Shown piece after piece: positions 7,841-15,976 of a DNA stretch of 64,000 bases. Position 1 is the stretch's first letter, and every line of letters begins with the position of its first letter. The notes under the pieces are model-generated. The model did no database searches and was not told where the DNA came from. It saw nothing but the letters and a program-made list of their open reading frames with translations. The stretch comes from Aeromicrobium sp. PE09-221 (GTDB lineage Bacteria > Actinomycetota > Actinomycetes > Propionibacteriales > Nocardioidaceae): assembly GCF_002174305.1 (NCBI RefSeq), contig NZ_MIJB01000014.1, positions 82,047 through 146,046 of the forward strand, given 5' to 3'. The position numbers and the translations under genes are program-made.

Positions 7841-8370
7841 TTGCCTCCCATCGGGCGGATCGGCTTGGACCCGTCCCAGCCGATCGACGACTTCCGGATG
7901 AAGTCGAACACCGCCCGTTTGGGGCCGCTGACGTCAGAGATCTCCACGACGGTGCCGGGATGTCCCTGAGTCTCGAAGTAGGCGAATCGCCCGTGCTCGC
8001 CCCCGATCTTTCCCTCCTGCCCAACCACGTAGCCGAGATCAATTGCGTTGTCGTAGAGATCCTGATACTCGGTGGTCCAGTAACACATGTGCTGGAGGCC
8101 TTCGTGGCCGGCGGCGAGGAAGTCGCGGTACATCGACGGGGCGTCGTTGCTGGGCTGAATCAGCTCGATCTGCAGATCGCCGGAGTTGGCCAGAGCCACG
8201 CTGATCCGGGCGTCAGATGGCTCGCCGCGGTACCGGAAGTCCTCGACCTGGACGTCCTCGAAGTAGAACCACGGGCCAACTCCAAGGGCATCGACCCAGT
8301 GCTTGATCGCGGAGTCCAGATCGCGCACCACGTAGCCGTTCTGGGTCACCGCACCGAAGATCCGGCTCAT
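7837..8370 (-). CDS. VOC-superfamily (glyoxalase/dioxygenase fold) protein
   Basis: Protein of 177 residues with the vicinal-oxygen-chelate fold. It starts MSRIFGAVTQNGYVVRDLDSAIKHW, the usual first beta-alpha unit. Candidate metal ligands are His in GLQHMCYWT and Glu residues in IELIQ and VVEIS. VOC members include lyases, epimerases and extradiol dioxygenases. The exact activity is not evident. It overlaps SCP2 (8367) and MDR (7840) by 4 nt each. Paralogs at 12846-13373 (very similar) and 32215-32754 (more distant) sit in equivalent positions of sister operons. Confidence 0.8.
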   Translation of the reverse strand: MSRIFGAVTQNGYVVRDLDSAIKHWVDALGVGPWFYFEDVQVEDFRYRGEPSDARISVALANSGDLQIELIQPSNDAPSMYRDFLAAGHEGLQHMCYWTTEYQDLYDNAIDLGYVVGQEGKIGGEHGRFAYFETQGHPGTVVEISDVSGPKRAVFDFIRKSSIGWDGSKPIRPMGGK

Positions 8371-8688
8371 GCGAGCTGGTCCTTGTTGAAGAAGGTGGGG
8401 ATGTCCTTGGCGAGTTGGAGGTCGCCTTCGACCTGGAGTTTGCCGGCGAGGAAGGCCTCGACGCCGTCGAGGTCGCCGCGGAGGACGGAGATGAGGTCCT
8501 CGTCGGAGGCGATGAGCGTGACGTCGGGGTCGGCGGCGGTGCCGTCGTGGACGGTCAGGCCGTCGCTGGTGAGGACGACGTAGGCGGGGGTGGAGACGTT
8601 GAGCTGGACGGTTCCCTCGGCGCCGTCGGCGGCCTCGGCGTCGTAGGCGGGGGGCAGCATGTTGAGAAACTCGGAGGCGGACATCGGG
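8331..8688 (-). repeat. Near-identical direct repeat, copy 1 (SCP2 plus start of VOC)
   Basis: This block matches 13334-13691 at an offset of 5003 bases. The central part, about 8396-8620, appears identical, with a handful of changes near both ends. The adjoining VOC bodies and the upstream leaders diverge sharply. It is a target for homologous recombination that would delete or duplicate the 5 kb between. Confidence 0.85.
8367..8684 (-). CDS. SCP2 sterol-binding domain protein
   Basis: Stand-alone SCP2 domain of 105 residues, a hydrophobic-ligand carrier. The sequence has the domain's usual blocks: GTVQLNVSTPAYVVLTSDG, DPDVTLIASDEDLISVLRG and GKLQVEGDLQLAKDIP. It is first in its operon and would bind a lipid-like or CoA-linked substrate for the enzymes downstream. 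It is almost identical in DNA to 13370-13687, far more so than the flanking VOC genes, which suggests recent gene conversion. Expression is probably controlled by the operator pair at 8710-8758. Confidence 0.88.
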   Translation of the reverse strand: MSASEFLNMLPPAYDAEAADGAEGTVQLNVSTPAYVVLTSDGLTVHDGTAADPDVTLIASDEDLISVLRGDLDGVEAFLAGKLQVEGDLQLAKDIPTFFNKDQLA

Positions 8689-8709
8689 GTGGGACCTTTC
8701 AGTTCAAGA

Positions 8710-8758
8710 ACCTACGGCGTAGGTAATGCACATCACACCATAAACATACGGCGTAGAT
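8710..8758. promoter_or_regulatory. Paired TetR-type operators before the SCP2-VOC-MDR-CMD operon
   Basis: ACCTACGGCGTAGGT (8710-8724) is a palindrome, and ACATACGGCGTAGAT (8744-8758) is a slightly weaker copy. The centres are 34 bp apart, the same spacing as the pair at 13726-13774. The first lies 26 bp upstream of the SCP2 start on the minus strand. Confidence 0.75.
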
Positions 8759-8779
8759 ATTTCAACCCGGGAGAGCTGC

Positions 8780-9220
8780 TCAGGTGGCAAGTTCCTGCTC
8801 TGCCGCGTCGAGAATTCCGCTGAGTAGGCGCTGCGCGGATCGCTGGACGAGGTACCCGGCCGGCCCGTGAGCCCAGCCGGGCAGAGCGAGCTCGATGTGC
8901 GACGACCAGACTACCCTGGTGCCCTGTGCGTCATCGAGCAGACGGACATGGCCTGAGCCGCGGACGGGAGGGAAGGCCGCTCGAATGACGTAGCCGATCG
9001 AGTCGCCGGGAACGTAGCTGGTGATCTCTTCTCGGAACCATCCAGTCGAGCTGATGAGGCTGCGTACTGCATGGACACCGAAGGGGAACCGGGCGCCAGC
9101 GGCTAGCCATCGGGCGCGCAGCACCGTGCTGGAAGACGAGTAGCGTCCAGCGTCGGAGAGCCAGGTGAACACCAGTGGACGCGGGGCGGAGATGACTCGG
9201 TCGACGATCGTGCGTGTCAT
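8780..9220 (-). CDS. SRPBCC (START-like) family protein
   Basis: Small protein of 146 residues with the START/Bet v1-type pattern: an initial TRTIVDRVISAPRPLVFTWLSD strand-helix, a central set of strands (TRVVWSSHIEL) and a C-terminal helix lining the cavity. Members bind hydrophobic ligands or act as cyclases/dehydratases. It is the last gene of the 13687-8780 operon and overlaps the esterase stop by 4 nt. The ligand is unknown, but the operon suggests the same lipid-like substrate bound by SCP2. Confidence 0.75.
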   Translation of the reverse strand: MTRTIVDRVISAPRPLVFTWLSDAGRYSSSSTVLRARWLAAGARFPFGVHAVRSLISSTGWFREEITSYVPGDSIGYVIRAAFPPVRGSGHVRLLDDAQGTRVVWSSHIELALPGWAHGPAGYLVQRSAQRLLSGILDAAEQELAT

Positions 9221-10215
9221 GAGGGCCGCGTCACCTCACCCTCGTGCCCCACGGCCTCCCGCAGGGTCCTGGCCATGGTCTCCCAGAGCGCGGTCATCGT
9301 CGGCGGCTGTGGACGCACCATCACATCCGCGGCGTGGTACATGCCTGGAACGGTGTGGACCTCGCAGGGCACGCCGGCTCGTCGCAGTCGTGCGCCGTAC
9401 AGATGCACCTCGTCGTAGAAAAGGTCGAGATCCCCGACTCCGATCCAAGCAGGCGCAAGTCCGCGAAGGTCCTCTCGCCTGGCGGCTGAGCCTTCGAGGG
9501 TTTGCGCGTCCTGCAGGTACTGCGCCCAGGCAAAGCGGTTGGATGCCGCCGTCCAGATCAATCGCCCTCGTCCACCGCGGGATGCGCGGGTGCGGTCATC
9601 AAGCATCGGGTAGAGCAGCATCTGCAACGAGACCGGTATCCCTTCGTCCTGCGCCCGCTGGGCAACTTCGGCCGCAAGGCCTCCGCCGGCAGAGTCCCCA
9701 CCGACTGCGATGCGCTCAGGATCGACCCCGAGGGCCGCGGCGTTGGCGCGCAACCAGCGCAGCGCGGCCATGCAGTCGTCGACTGCGCAGGGAAAGGGGT
9801 CCTCAGGCGCGGTCCGATACTGCGGCAGCGCGACCAGGACGCCCGCCTTGACGGCAAGGAAGCTGCCCTTCTCGTACTCTGATCTGGGCGAACCAAAGAG
9901 CCGTCCTCCTCCGTGGATCCACAGGAGAGCGCCCGTGACACCGCTCCTGTCCTCTGCGTCGACCAGGTGGATGGCGCGACCCTCGGGCAGGTCGTTGAGT
10001 CGCCGTGCGCGCGTGGACCCGATCAGCGGCGTCGGTCGGCCCATGACCCGTCGTGCCATCTGCAACGAGGCCGTCGATCGCACGCTCGTCGGCAACCACA
10101 GCAGCACGTTTCTTCGTAGTTCAGGTGCTGCTCGTCGCACCTGTCGCGCGCGTACGACGAGCGCTCCGAGGAGACCGAGGCCGGTCAGGACGAGCCAGAC
10201 CCGGGTCCTCGTCAT
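9217..10215 (-). CDS. Alpha/beta hydrolase of the hormone-sensitive lipase type, N-terminal membrane anchor
   Basis: Esterase of 332 residues. It has the oxyanion motif IHGGGRLFG, nucleophile motif GDSAGGG, catalytic Asp in GDLDLFYDE and His in YHAAD. The N-terminus has a hydrophobic segment (VWLVLTGLGLLGALVV) followed by Arg residues, so it is likely tethered to the membrane facing the cytoplasm. ATG 10215 overlaps the upstream stop by 4 nt. A longer frame upstream is an overlap with the dehydrogenase gene and is not used. In context it may hydrolyse the ester or lactone made by the Baeyer-Villiger enzyme. That link is inferred. Confidence 0.85.
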   Translation of the reverse strand: MTRTRVWLVLTGLGLLGALVVRARQVRRAAPELRRNVLLWLPTSVRSTASLQMARRVMGRPTPLIGSTRARRLNDLPEGRAIHLVDAEDRSGVTGALLWIHGGGRLFGSPRSEYEKGSFLAVKAGVLVALPQYRTAPEDPFPCAVDDCMAALRWLRANAAALGVDPERIAVGGDSAGGGLAAEVAQRAQDEGIPVSLQMLLYPMLDDRTRASRGGRGRLIWTAASNRFAWAQYLQDAQTLEGSAARREDLRGLAPAWIGVGDLDLFYDEVHLYGARLRRAGVPCEVHTVPGMYHAADVMVRPQPPTMTALWETMARTLREAVGHEGEVTRPS

Positions 10216-11375
10216 GGCACTGGAAGCAGGATGTCGGGGTGGAGTTCCGTGATGCTCGCGTACCCATTCAGTGCCATGGTCAGGTCCATCTCCGCGAGGA
10301 GACTCTTGAGGACGTGGACGATGCCATCGGTGGCGCCCAGCGCTGCTCCGTAGCCGTACGGACGACCGATTCCGACGGCGGTCGCGCCGAGGGCGAGTGC
10401 CTTCACGATGTCGACTCCGCTGCGCACGCCTGAGTCGAAGAGCACGGGCAAGTCGCCCGCAGCCGCGACGACCTCGGGCAGGAACGTCAGTGCCGGCGCG
10501 CTCGCGGCTTGACGACCCCCGTGGTTGGAGCAATAGATGCCGTCAACGCCAGCGTCACGTGCCTGGCGAACATCTTCGGCCGCGCAGATGCCCTTGAGGA
10601 TGAGGGGAAGGCTGGTGCTGCCGCGCAACCAGTCCAGATCGGCCCAACTGAGGGTGGGATTGCCGAAGACTCCCGCCCACTGCTCGACCGCCGCGGCCGG
10701 ATCGTCGCGGCGCTCGGCGGGCAGGCGTCTGAGGAAGACCTCGTCGCTGGTGTAGTTGGCCAGCCCGGCTCCACCCAGTTGGGGGAACGTGCCGTGCCGC
10801 AGATCCCGCGGCCTGTAACCCAGCGTCCAGGTGTCGAGGGTGACGACGAGCGCTCGATAGCCGGCCGACTCGGCCCGCGAGATGAGGCTCACGGCGAGTT
10901 CTCGATCATTGGGGGTGTAGAGCTGGAACATGCCAGGCGTCTGTCCCAAGTTGGCCGCAACCTCTTCGAGTGGATCCTGCATCAGGGTTGAACCCACCAG
11001 CGGAACACCGGTCGCCGCAGCTGCCTTGGCGGCCGCTATGTCGCCGTGCCCGTCGCTGCTCAAGACACCGAGAACACCAATCGGTGCCATGAACACCGGT
11101 GAGGGCAGGGACATGCCGAACAGGTCGACTGATTGGTCACGCTGTCCAGCCCCGACCAGCATGCGCGGCCGGATGCCGAGCCGCTCGAATGCTGCGACGT
11201 TGCCCTGCTGAGTGTGCTCGTCACCCGCGCCTCCGGCCACGTAGTCCCACAGGTCCGGGACAACGGCTTCTTGGGCCTGCGCCTCCAGCTCTGAGAACGT
11301 GAACGGCATGGTCGGCGCCTGCCCCAAGATTCCTTCGAGATAGACACCGAGCTGGAAGTCAGAGAAGTTGCTCAT
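10212..11375 (-). CDS. FMN-dependent alpha-hydroxy acid dehydrogenase/oxidase
   Basis: TIM-barrel flavoprotein of 387 residues in the lactate dehydrogenase/glycolate oxidase/lactate 2-monooxygenase family. Visible features are PVFMAPIGVLG, LPLILKG with the FMN-contacting Lys, the catalytic His block SNHGGRQ, and the phosphate-binding FDSGVRSGVDIVKALALGA. It oxidises a 2-hydroxy acid to the 2-keto acid, or decarboxylates it. It is coupled by 4-nt overlaps to SDR upstream and esterase downstream. The actual 2-hydroxy acid is unknown and is probably an intermediate of the pathway encoded here. Confidence 0.88.
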   Translation of the reverse strand: MSNFSDFQLGVYLEGILGQAPTMPFTFSELEAQAQEAVVPDLWDYVAGGAGDEHTQQGNVAAFERLGIRPRMLVGAGQRDQSVDLFGMSLPSPVFMAPIGVLGVLSSDGHGDIAAAKAAAATGVPLVGSTLMQDPLEEVAANLGQTPGMFQLYTPNDRELAVSLISRAESAGYRALVVTLDTWTLGYRPRDLRHGTFPQLGGAGLANYTSDEVFLRRLPAERRDDPAAAVEQWAGVFGNPTLSWADLDWLRGSTSLPLILKGICAAEDVRQARDAGVDGIYCSNHGGRQAASAPALTFLPEVVAAAGDLPVLFDSGVRSGVDIVKALALGATAVGIGRPYGYGAALGATDGIVHVLKSLLAEMDLTMALNGYASITELHPDILLPVP

Positions 11376-12274
11376 GGCTTCGTCTCGACCACGTCGGCCG
11401 TCGAAGTCGCGTGATCAACAAGATCCCATAGGTGCGCGGCAAGGCGAGGGTCTGATGCCTCCTTGGTGCGCCCTACCGGCTTCGGGTGCCCACGGAATTC
11501 GTAGAGGCGATCAGGGCCGATGTAGCTGTTGTTCGGCAGCACCTCGGTAGCGGCGTAGAGGGTGGTGAGGGCTCCCTTCGTCGGCGGCTGTCCGAGCATG
11601 GCGACGCCGACGTCGAAGAGGCGGTTGAGTGCCTTGCTCGGTGTCGGGTTCGTCAGGCTCGTTGCAGCCCAGCCGGGGTGCGAGAGTTGGACGTCGACAC
11701 CCGGCCGCAGGGCGTGGATGCGCCTGGACAGCTCGGCGCCCCAGATCATGTCGCCCAGCTTGGACTGACCGTAGGCTGCAGGCTTGGTCCACTTCCTGCG
11801 CTCGAAGTGCGGGTCGTCAAGGTCGAAGGTGGCCTGCTTGTGGGCCATCGAGCCCACGACGACGACGCGACGCTTGACTCGGGGCAGCACCAGGTTGGTG
11901 AAGCGGAACGGCCCGAACAGGTTGACCGCAAGGTTCATCTCGAAGCCGTCCTCGCTCACCTGGCGGGAGTTCGTTGCGGCGCCGGCGTTGTTGATGAGCA
12001 CGTCCACCTGCTCAGTGACCTGGTTGGCTGCGGACTGGACGCTCGCCTGTGAGGAGAAGTCAACCCTCAGCACATCGGCGTCGCCGAGTTGGCTGGCAAC
12101 CTTCTGCCCCAAGGCCTCGTTGCGTACCGCCAGGATGATCCGCGCGCCGCGGCTCGACGCGACCCGCACAGTCTCCAAGCCGAGGCCGTTGGTGCTGCCG
12201 GTGACGAGCCACGTCTGGCCGGTAAGGTCGGGCATGTCGTCGAGGTCCCATCGGGGGGTGGCAGGTGCACTCAC
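11372..12274 (-). CDS. Short-chain dehydrogenase/reductase (SDR)
   Basis: NAD(P)-dependent SDR of 300 residues. It has the cofactor motif TGSTNGLG, the NNAG strand (VLINNAGAA), catalytic Ser in VVVGSMAHK, and YGQSK as the Tyr-x-x-x-Lys pair. It resembles the retinol dehydrogenase/WW-oxidoreductase-like group and is a paralog of the gene at 18650-19525 (same DLDDPHF and SKLGDM stretches). It is coupled to CMD upstream and FMN dehydrogenase downstream by overlaps. It would interconvert an alcohol and ketone in the same pathway. Confidence 0.88.
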   Translation of the reverse strand: MSAPATPRWDLDDMPDLTGQTWLVTGSTNGLGLETVRVASSRGARIILAVRNEALGQKVASQLGDADVLRVDFSSQASVQSAANQVTEQVDVLINNAGAATNSRQVSEDGFEMNLAVNLFGPFRFTNLVLPRVKRRVVVVGSMAHKQATFDLDDPHFERRKWTKPAAYGQSKLGDMIWGAELSRRIHALRPGVDVQLSHPGWAATSLTNPTPSKALNRLFDVGVAMLGQPPTKGALTTLYAATEVLPNNSYIGPDRLYEFRGHPKPVGRTKEASDPRLAAHLWDLVDHATSTADVVETKP

Positions 12275-12798
12275 AGCAGGGCCTCGCTCTCCAGCGGCAC
12301 CCGCGCGGACTCGAGGAAGCGCGGAATGAGGTTGTAGAAGCTGATCGCCAGCACGAACTCAGTGGTCTGCTCGCGCCCGTAGCGCTCCAGCAGGCGCTCG
12401 AGCAGGTCGGAACGAAGCTTGATGTTCCGAGTGATGTCCTCGGCGGCCTCGAGGACGAGCAGCGTCTCCTCGTCCAGCCCCTCGGTCGAGCCCGGAGTGT
12501 TCGCGGTGACGATGTCTTGCTCCGGCACACCGACCACCTTGGAGATGCGCTCATGCTGGACCCGTGCGTACTCAGAGCCCAAGATCGCAATCACGCGCAA
12601 GATCGCCAGCTGGCGCAGGCGCCGGTCGAACTTGTTCTGGAGCAGCACGGAACCCGCGAAGTCCAAGAACGGCTTGAGGCTTGCCGAGGTGTTCGCAACC
12701 ATCCGGAACACGTTGGCCTCCGGAAGGCCCTTGAGCAGCTTGAGCTCTCGCTCGGTCAGTTGCTCGTTGGTGGGGAGTGGGATGTGGGCGTCGGTCAT
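12271..12798 (-). CDS. Carboxymuconolactone decarboxylase (CMD/AhpD-like) family protein
   Basis: Paralog of 6330-6857, also 175 residues, with RRLRQLAILRVIAILGSEYARVQH in place of the canonical EYEW..H block (Trp replaced by Arg). No CxxC is present. The start ATG 12798 (MTDAHIPLP) aligns with the sister gene. A much longer open frame upstream is the antisense-like shadow of the VOC gene and was discarded. It overlaps SDR by 4 nt and follows VOC after 47 nt. The function is probably parallel to that of the sister gene with a shifted substrate. Confidence 0.8.
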   Translation of the reverse strand: MTDAHIPLPTNEQLTERELKLLKGLPEANVFRMVANTSASLKPFLDFAGSVLLQNKFDRRLRQLAILRVIAILGSEYARVQHERISKVVGVPEQDIVTANTPGSTEGLDEETLLVLEAAEDITRNIKLRSDLLERLLERYGREQTTEFVLAISFYNLIPRFLESARVPLESEALL

Positions 12799-12845
12799 GT
12801 GGCGCTCGATTTCTGGTAGTCGTGGGTTGATGTCGGTGCCGCTGC

Positions 12846-13373
12846 TCAGTTCATGTGGCGGATGGGTCTGGAGCCGTCCCAGGTGGCAGCCGTCTTGCGC
12901 ATGAAGTCGAAGATGGCCTTCTTGGGGCCGCCGTGGTCGGACAGCTCGAGCACGGTGCCGGGATGGGTCTGGGTGTCGAAGTAGGCGAAGCGACCTTGCT
13001 CGCCGCCCACACAGCCCTCCTGGCCGACCACGTAGCCGAGTTCGAGTGCCTTGTCGTAGTCGGCTTGGAAGTTGCTGGTCCCGTAGCAGATGTGCTGCAG
13101 GCCTTCGTGGCCTGCGGCGAGGAAGTCGCGGTACATCGACGGAGCGTCGTTGGTCGGCTCGATGAGCTCGATCTGCAGGTCGCCGGCGTAGGCGATGCCC
13201 ACGCTCATCCGGGCATCGGAGGGAACGCCACGGTAGCGAAAGTTCATGATCGGGATGTCGTGCACATAGAACCACGGGCCGACATGCAGGTTCTCGGCCC
13301 AGTGCTGCATCGCAGTCTGGATGTCTCGCACGACGTAGCCGTTCTGGGTCACCGCACCGAAGATCCGGCTCAT
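12846..13373 (-). CDS. VOC-superfamily protein
   Basis: Protein of 175 residues, close paralog of 7837-8370. Shared stretches include GAVTQNGYVVRD, DLQIELI, NDAPSMYRDFLAAGHEGLQH and WDGS.PIR at the C-terminus. The conserved His (GLQHICYGT) and Glu (LQIELIE, VLELSD) are the likely metal ligands. It overlaps SCP2 by 4 nt. Changed residues are concentrated in the middle, as expected for a related but different ligand. Confidence 0.8.
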   Translation of the reverse strand: MSRIFGAVTQNGYVVRDIQTAMQHWAENLHVGPWFYVHDIPIMNFRYRGVPSDARMSVGIAYAGDLQIELIEPTNDAPSMYRDFLAAGHEGLQHICYGTSNFQADYDKALELGYVVGQEGCVGGEQGRFAYFDTQTHPGTVLELSDHGGPKKAIFDFMRKTAATWDGSRPIRHMN

Positions 13374-13691
13374 GCGAGCTGGTCTTGGTTGAAGAAGGTG
13401 GGGATGTCCTTGGCGAGTTGGAGGTCGCCTTCGACCTGGAGTTTGCCGGCGAGGAAGGCCTCGACGCCGTCGAGGTCGCCGCGGAGGACGGAGATGAGGT
13501 CCTCGTCGGAGGCGATGAGCGTGACGTCGGGGTCGGCGGCGGTGCCGTCGTGGACGGTCAGGCCGTCGCTGGTGAGGACGACGTAGGCGGGGGTGGAGAC
13601 GTTGAGCTGGACGGTTCCCTCGGCGCCGTCTGCGGCGTCGGCGTCGTAGGCGGCGGGGAGCTTGTTGAGAAACTCGGAGGCGGACATCGGG
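13334..13691 (-). repeat. Near-identical direct repeat, copy 2 (SCP2 plus start of VOC)
   Basis: Second copy of the block at 8331-8688, same orientation, offset 5003 bases. Confidence 0.85.
13370..13687 (-). CDS. SCP2 sterol-binding domain protein
   Basis: SCP2-domain carrier of 105 residues, differing from 8367-8684 at only a few positions (for example NKLPAAYDADA versus NMLPPAYDAEA, and NQDQ versus NKDQ). It is the first gene of the seven-gene operon SCP2-VOC-CMD-SDR-FMN dehydrogenase-esterase-SRPBCC. ATG 13687 is used. The frame remains open far upstream but crosses the operator region and the divergent regulator, so the longer version is rejected. Confidence 0.88.
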   Translation of the reverse strand: MSASEFLNKLPAAYDADAADGAEGTVQLNVSTPAYVVLTSDGLTVHDGTAADPDVTLIASDEDLISVLRGDLDGVEAFLAGKLQVEGDLQLAKDIPTFFNQDQLA

Positions 13692-13725
13692 TGGAACTTC
13701 CTCTCAGGCATGGAATGAAACGAAA

Positions 13726-13774
13726 ACCTACGCTGTAGGTGACACACGCCACAGACTAAACCTACGTTGTAGGA
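13726..13774. promoter_or_regulatory. Paired TetR-type operators between SCP2 and tetR
   Basis: ACCTACGCTGTAGGT (13726-13740) and ACCTACGTTGTAGGA (13760-13774), centres 34 bp apart, lie in the divergent region between the SCP2 operon (start 13687, minus) and the regulator (start 13802, plus). This placement fits repression of the operon together with autoregulation. Confidence 0.8.
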
Positions 13775-13801
13775 ATAGCAACGGTGGGGCATGATGGACC
13801 A

Positions 13802-14497
13802 ATGAGCAGCGTCAAAGCCAAGCCCGCTCGACGAGGACGCCCGCCGCGGGGGAGCGAGCTCCTGTCCCGCCAGCGGGTGCTGGAGGCCGCCCTCGCGCTC
13901 GTTGACGAGGAGGGCCTCGATGCGATCAGCATGCGCAAGCTGGCGTTGCGCCTCGATGTCGATCCGATGAGTTTCTACAATCACGTCGACGGTAAGGACG
14001 CACTGCTCGACGGCATCGCCGAGATGATGTTGTCCTCCATCGGCTTTCCCGAGACCGTTGGTGACAGCGAGCACAAGGGGCTGCGGGAGAGCATGGAGGT
14101 CATGGCGCGGAAGTTCCGGCAGGCCATGCTGGACCATCCGCGAGCGGCACCTGTGGTGCTGACCCGACAGCTTCCGTCGATCGTCGCGCTGGCTCCCATC
14201 GAAGCCGTGATAGGTCCGCTGCTTGCCGCCGGCTATCCATCGGACAAGGCGGTTCATGCTCTGCGCTCCGTCCTCGCCTTCCTGATTGGAGCGTTGATGA
14301 GGGAAGTTGGGGCAGCGCCGACTTTCAGTGCCAGCGACTCTGAAGCGAGCCGGCAGCGGGAAGCCGATCTGCGAGCTTCGGGACTGCCTGCAGTGATGGC
14401 CACTGCCGCGCACCTGGCTGTGATCGACCACGAGACGGAGTTCGAGTTCGGTCTCGCGCTCCTGCTTGACTCGCTGGATAATCAGCTTCGTCCTTAG
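13802..14497 (+). CDS. TetR-family regulator of the catabolic island
   Basis: Repressor of 231 residues from ATG 13802. The N-terminal HTH reads RVLEAALALVDEEGLDAISMRKLALRLDVDPMSFYNHV, the TetR pattern with the long recognition helix. The C-terminal part has the TetR_C-like effector pocket with hydrophobic helices. It is divergent to the SCP2 operon with the CCTACnnnGTAGG pair between. The same sites precede 8684 and 4764, so it likely controls all three units. The inducer is probably a pathway metabolite. An in-frame GTG at 13784 is an alternative start. Confidence 0.85.
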   Translation: MSSVKAKPARRGRPPRGSELLSRQRVLEAALALVDEEGLDAISMRKLALRLDVDPMSFYNHVDGKDALLDGIAEMMLSSIGFPETVGDSEHKGLRESMEVMARKFRQAMLDHPRAAPVVLTRQLPSIVALAPIEAVIGPLLAAGYPSDKAVHALRSVLAFLIGALMREVGAAPTFSASDSEASRQREADLRASGLPAVMATAAHLAVIDHETEFEFGLALLLDSLDNQLRP

Positions 14498-14644
14498 CTT
14501 TTTACGCCGTGCGACGAGTGACCGGCGTTAGGCCACGGTGATCCTTGGCGGACGATGGCACTCGAAAGCCAAACGATAGGCACATGAAGTGCTCCACGGA
14601 CAGTTACGGCGTGCCCAATTCCCGCCGCCACCGGAATGGAACCG

Positions 14645-15976
14645 CTACTCATGGCGGAGTGCGTCGATGGGGTCCTTGCTGGCGGCGCGGATGGCGGGGA
14701 GTGTGCCTGCGGTGAAGGCGATGCCGATGATGACGGCAGCCACCGCAGCGATCAGGGTTGGTGTGAAGGAGATCAGTTGGAGTCCTGGGAGGTCTGCGAG
14801 GGGGCCTTCGGCGAGGACTTGGTTCACCCATGGTGCGAGGGCGACGGGGGTGGTGATGCCGATGGTGGCGGAGAGGACGCCGATGGTGACCGCCTCGAGG
14901 CTGAACAGGGTGAACACGCGTCGGGAGGTGAGGCCGAGGGCTTTGAGGAGTCCGATCTCGCGGGTGCGTTCCTGGACGCTCATCAGGAGGGTGTTGATGA
15001 TGCCGAGGCTGCCGGCCAGCAGCGTGATCGCGGCGAAGCCGATGAGCATGAGCAGGATCGCGTCGAAGAAGGCGCGGAACTGGCCGAGGATGTCGTCGAT
15101 GGTGCGGCCCTGGAACCCGGTCTCGTCGAGTCTTTCCTGGACGGCGGCGACCGAGTCCGCGACAGGGGTCCCTTGTTCGGTGGTGACGGTCACGGCTGCG
15201 AGGGCCCACCGGTTCTTCTGCTCGTCGGGCAGTCCGCGGGCCTGAATGTCGTAGATCGCTTCGGCGAGTGCGACGCTGGGCGTCGCGGCGGGTGTGCTGA
15301 AGGTCAGCACCGGGTCGGTGACGCCGACGACGGTGGCGGTGAGGGTCTCTTGTGTTCCGGTCGGGTCGGTGACGCCGAGGAGGAGGGTACGGCCGGCGAG
15401 GTCGTCGGCGCTGTCGAGTCCGAGGATCTTCACGTAGTCGCGTGGCAGGAGGATCTGCGGTTCGTCACTGTCGAGGTCGGGTTGCGTGCCGGCGGCGAGG
15501 GGGAATCGGACGCCGGGGATGCCGGGGCTGAGGGAGAGTTTCCATCGGTCGGCTTCGGGCGCGTCTTCGAGCTGCAGGTAGTCGACGCGGACGGGACGGA
15601 CGGTGTGGACGCGCTCGACGCCGTCGAGGGAACGCAGGGTGTCGAGGTCGTCGGTGGTGAGGAGTTCGGTCTGCCCGGAGGATGCGCCCAGGAGCACCGA
15701 TCCGGAGCTGCCGATCCCGCCGACGGTCGGGGCGTCGGGGTCGTAGCGGACGATGTCCCCTTCGACCTCGCCTGCGGGTTTGGTGACGGTGAGGGTGTCT
15801 TCGGAGCCGACGGTGGCGACGGTGTCGTCGATGTAGCTGTTCAGCCCGTTGTTGACTGCCAGCGTGAGGGCGAGGGTGAACGCGCCGATCACGATCGCCA
15901 GCGCGGTCAGGGAGGTGCGCAGCCGGTTGCGGAAGGTGCCGGCGACGGCGGTGCGGACGAGGTCACGGGTCTTCAT
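14645..15976 (-). CDS. MacB/FtsX-type ABC transporter permease
   Basis: Membrane protein of 443 residues. It has an N-terminal TM segment ([22 protein letters not shown]), a large extracytoplasmic domain (about residues 45-300) and three C-terminal TM helices in a FtsX domain ([63 protein letters not shown]). MacB-like pairs move peptides or lipoproteins or transmit force, and do not act as ordinary importers. It overlaps the ATPase gene by 4 nt and ends the operon that begins with the TetR at 18621. Confidence 0.88.
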   Translation of the reverse strand: MKTRDLVRTAVAGTFRNRLRTSLTALAIVIGAFTLALTLAVNNGLNSYIDDTVATVGSEDTLTVTKPAGEVEGDIVRYDPDAPTVGGIGSSGSVLLGASSGQTELLTTDDLDTLRSLDGVERVHTVRPVRVDYLQLEDAPEADRWKLSLSPGIPGVRFPLAAGTQPDLDSDEPQILLPRDYVKILGLDSADDLAGRTLLLGVTDPTGTQETLTATVVGVTDPVLTFSTPAATPSVALAEAIYDIQARGLPDEQKNRWALAAVTVTTEQGTPVADSVAAVQERLDETGFQGRTIDDILGQFRAFFDAILLMLIGFAAITLLAGSLGIINTLLMSVQERTREIGLLKALGLTSRRVFTLFSLEAVTIGVLSATIGITTPVALAPWVNQVLAEGPLADLPGLQLISFTPTLIAAVAAVIIGIAFTAGTLPAIRAASKDPIDALRHE

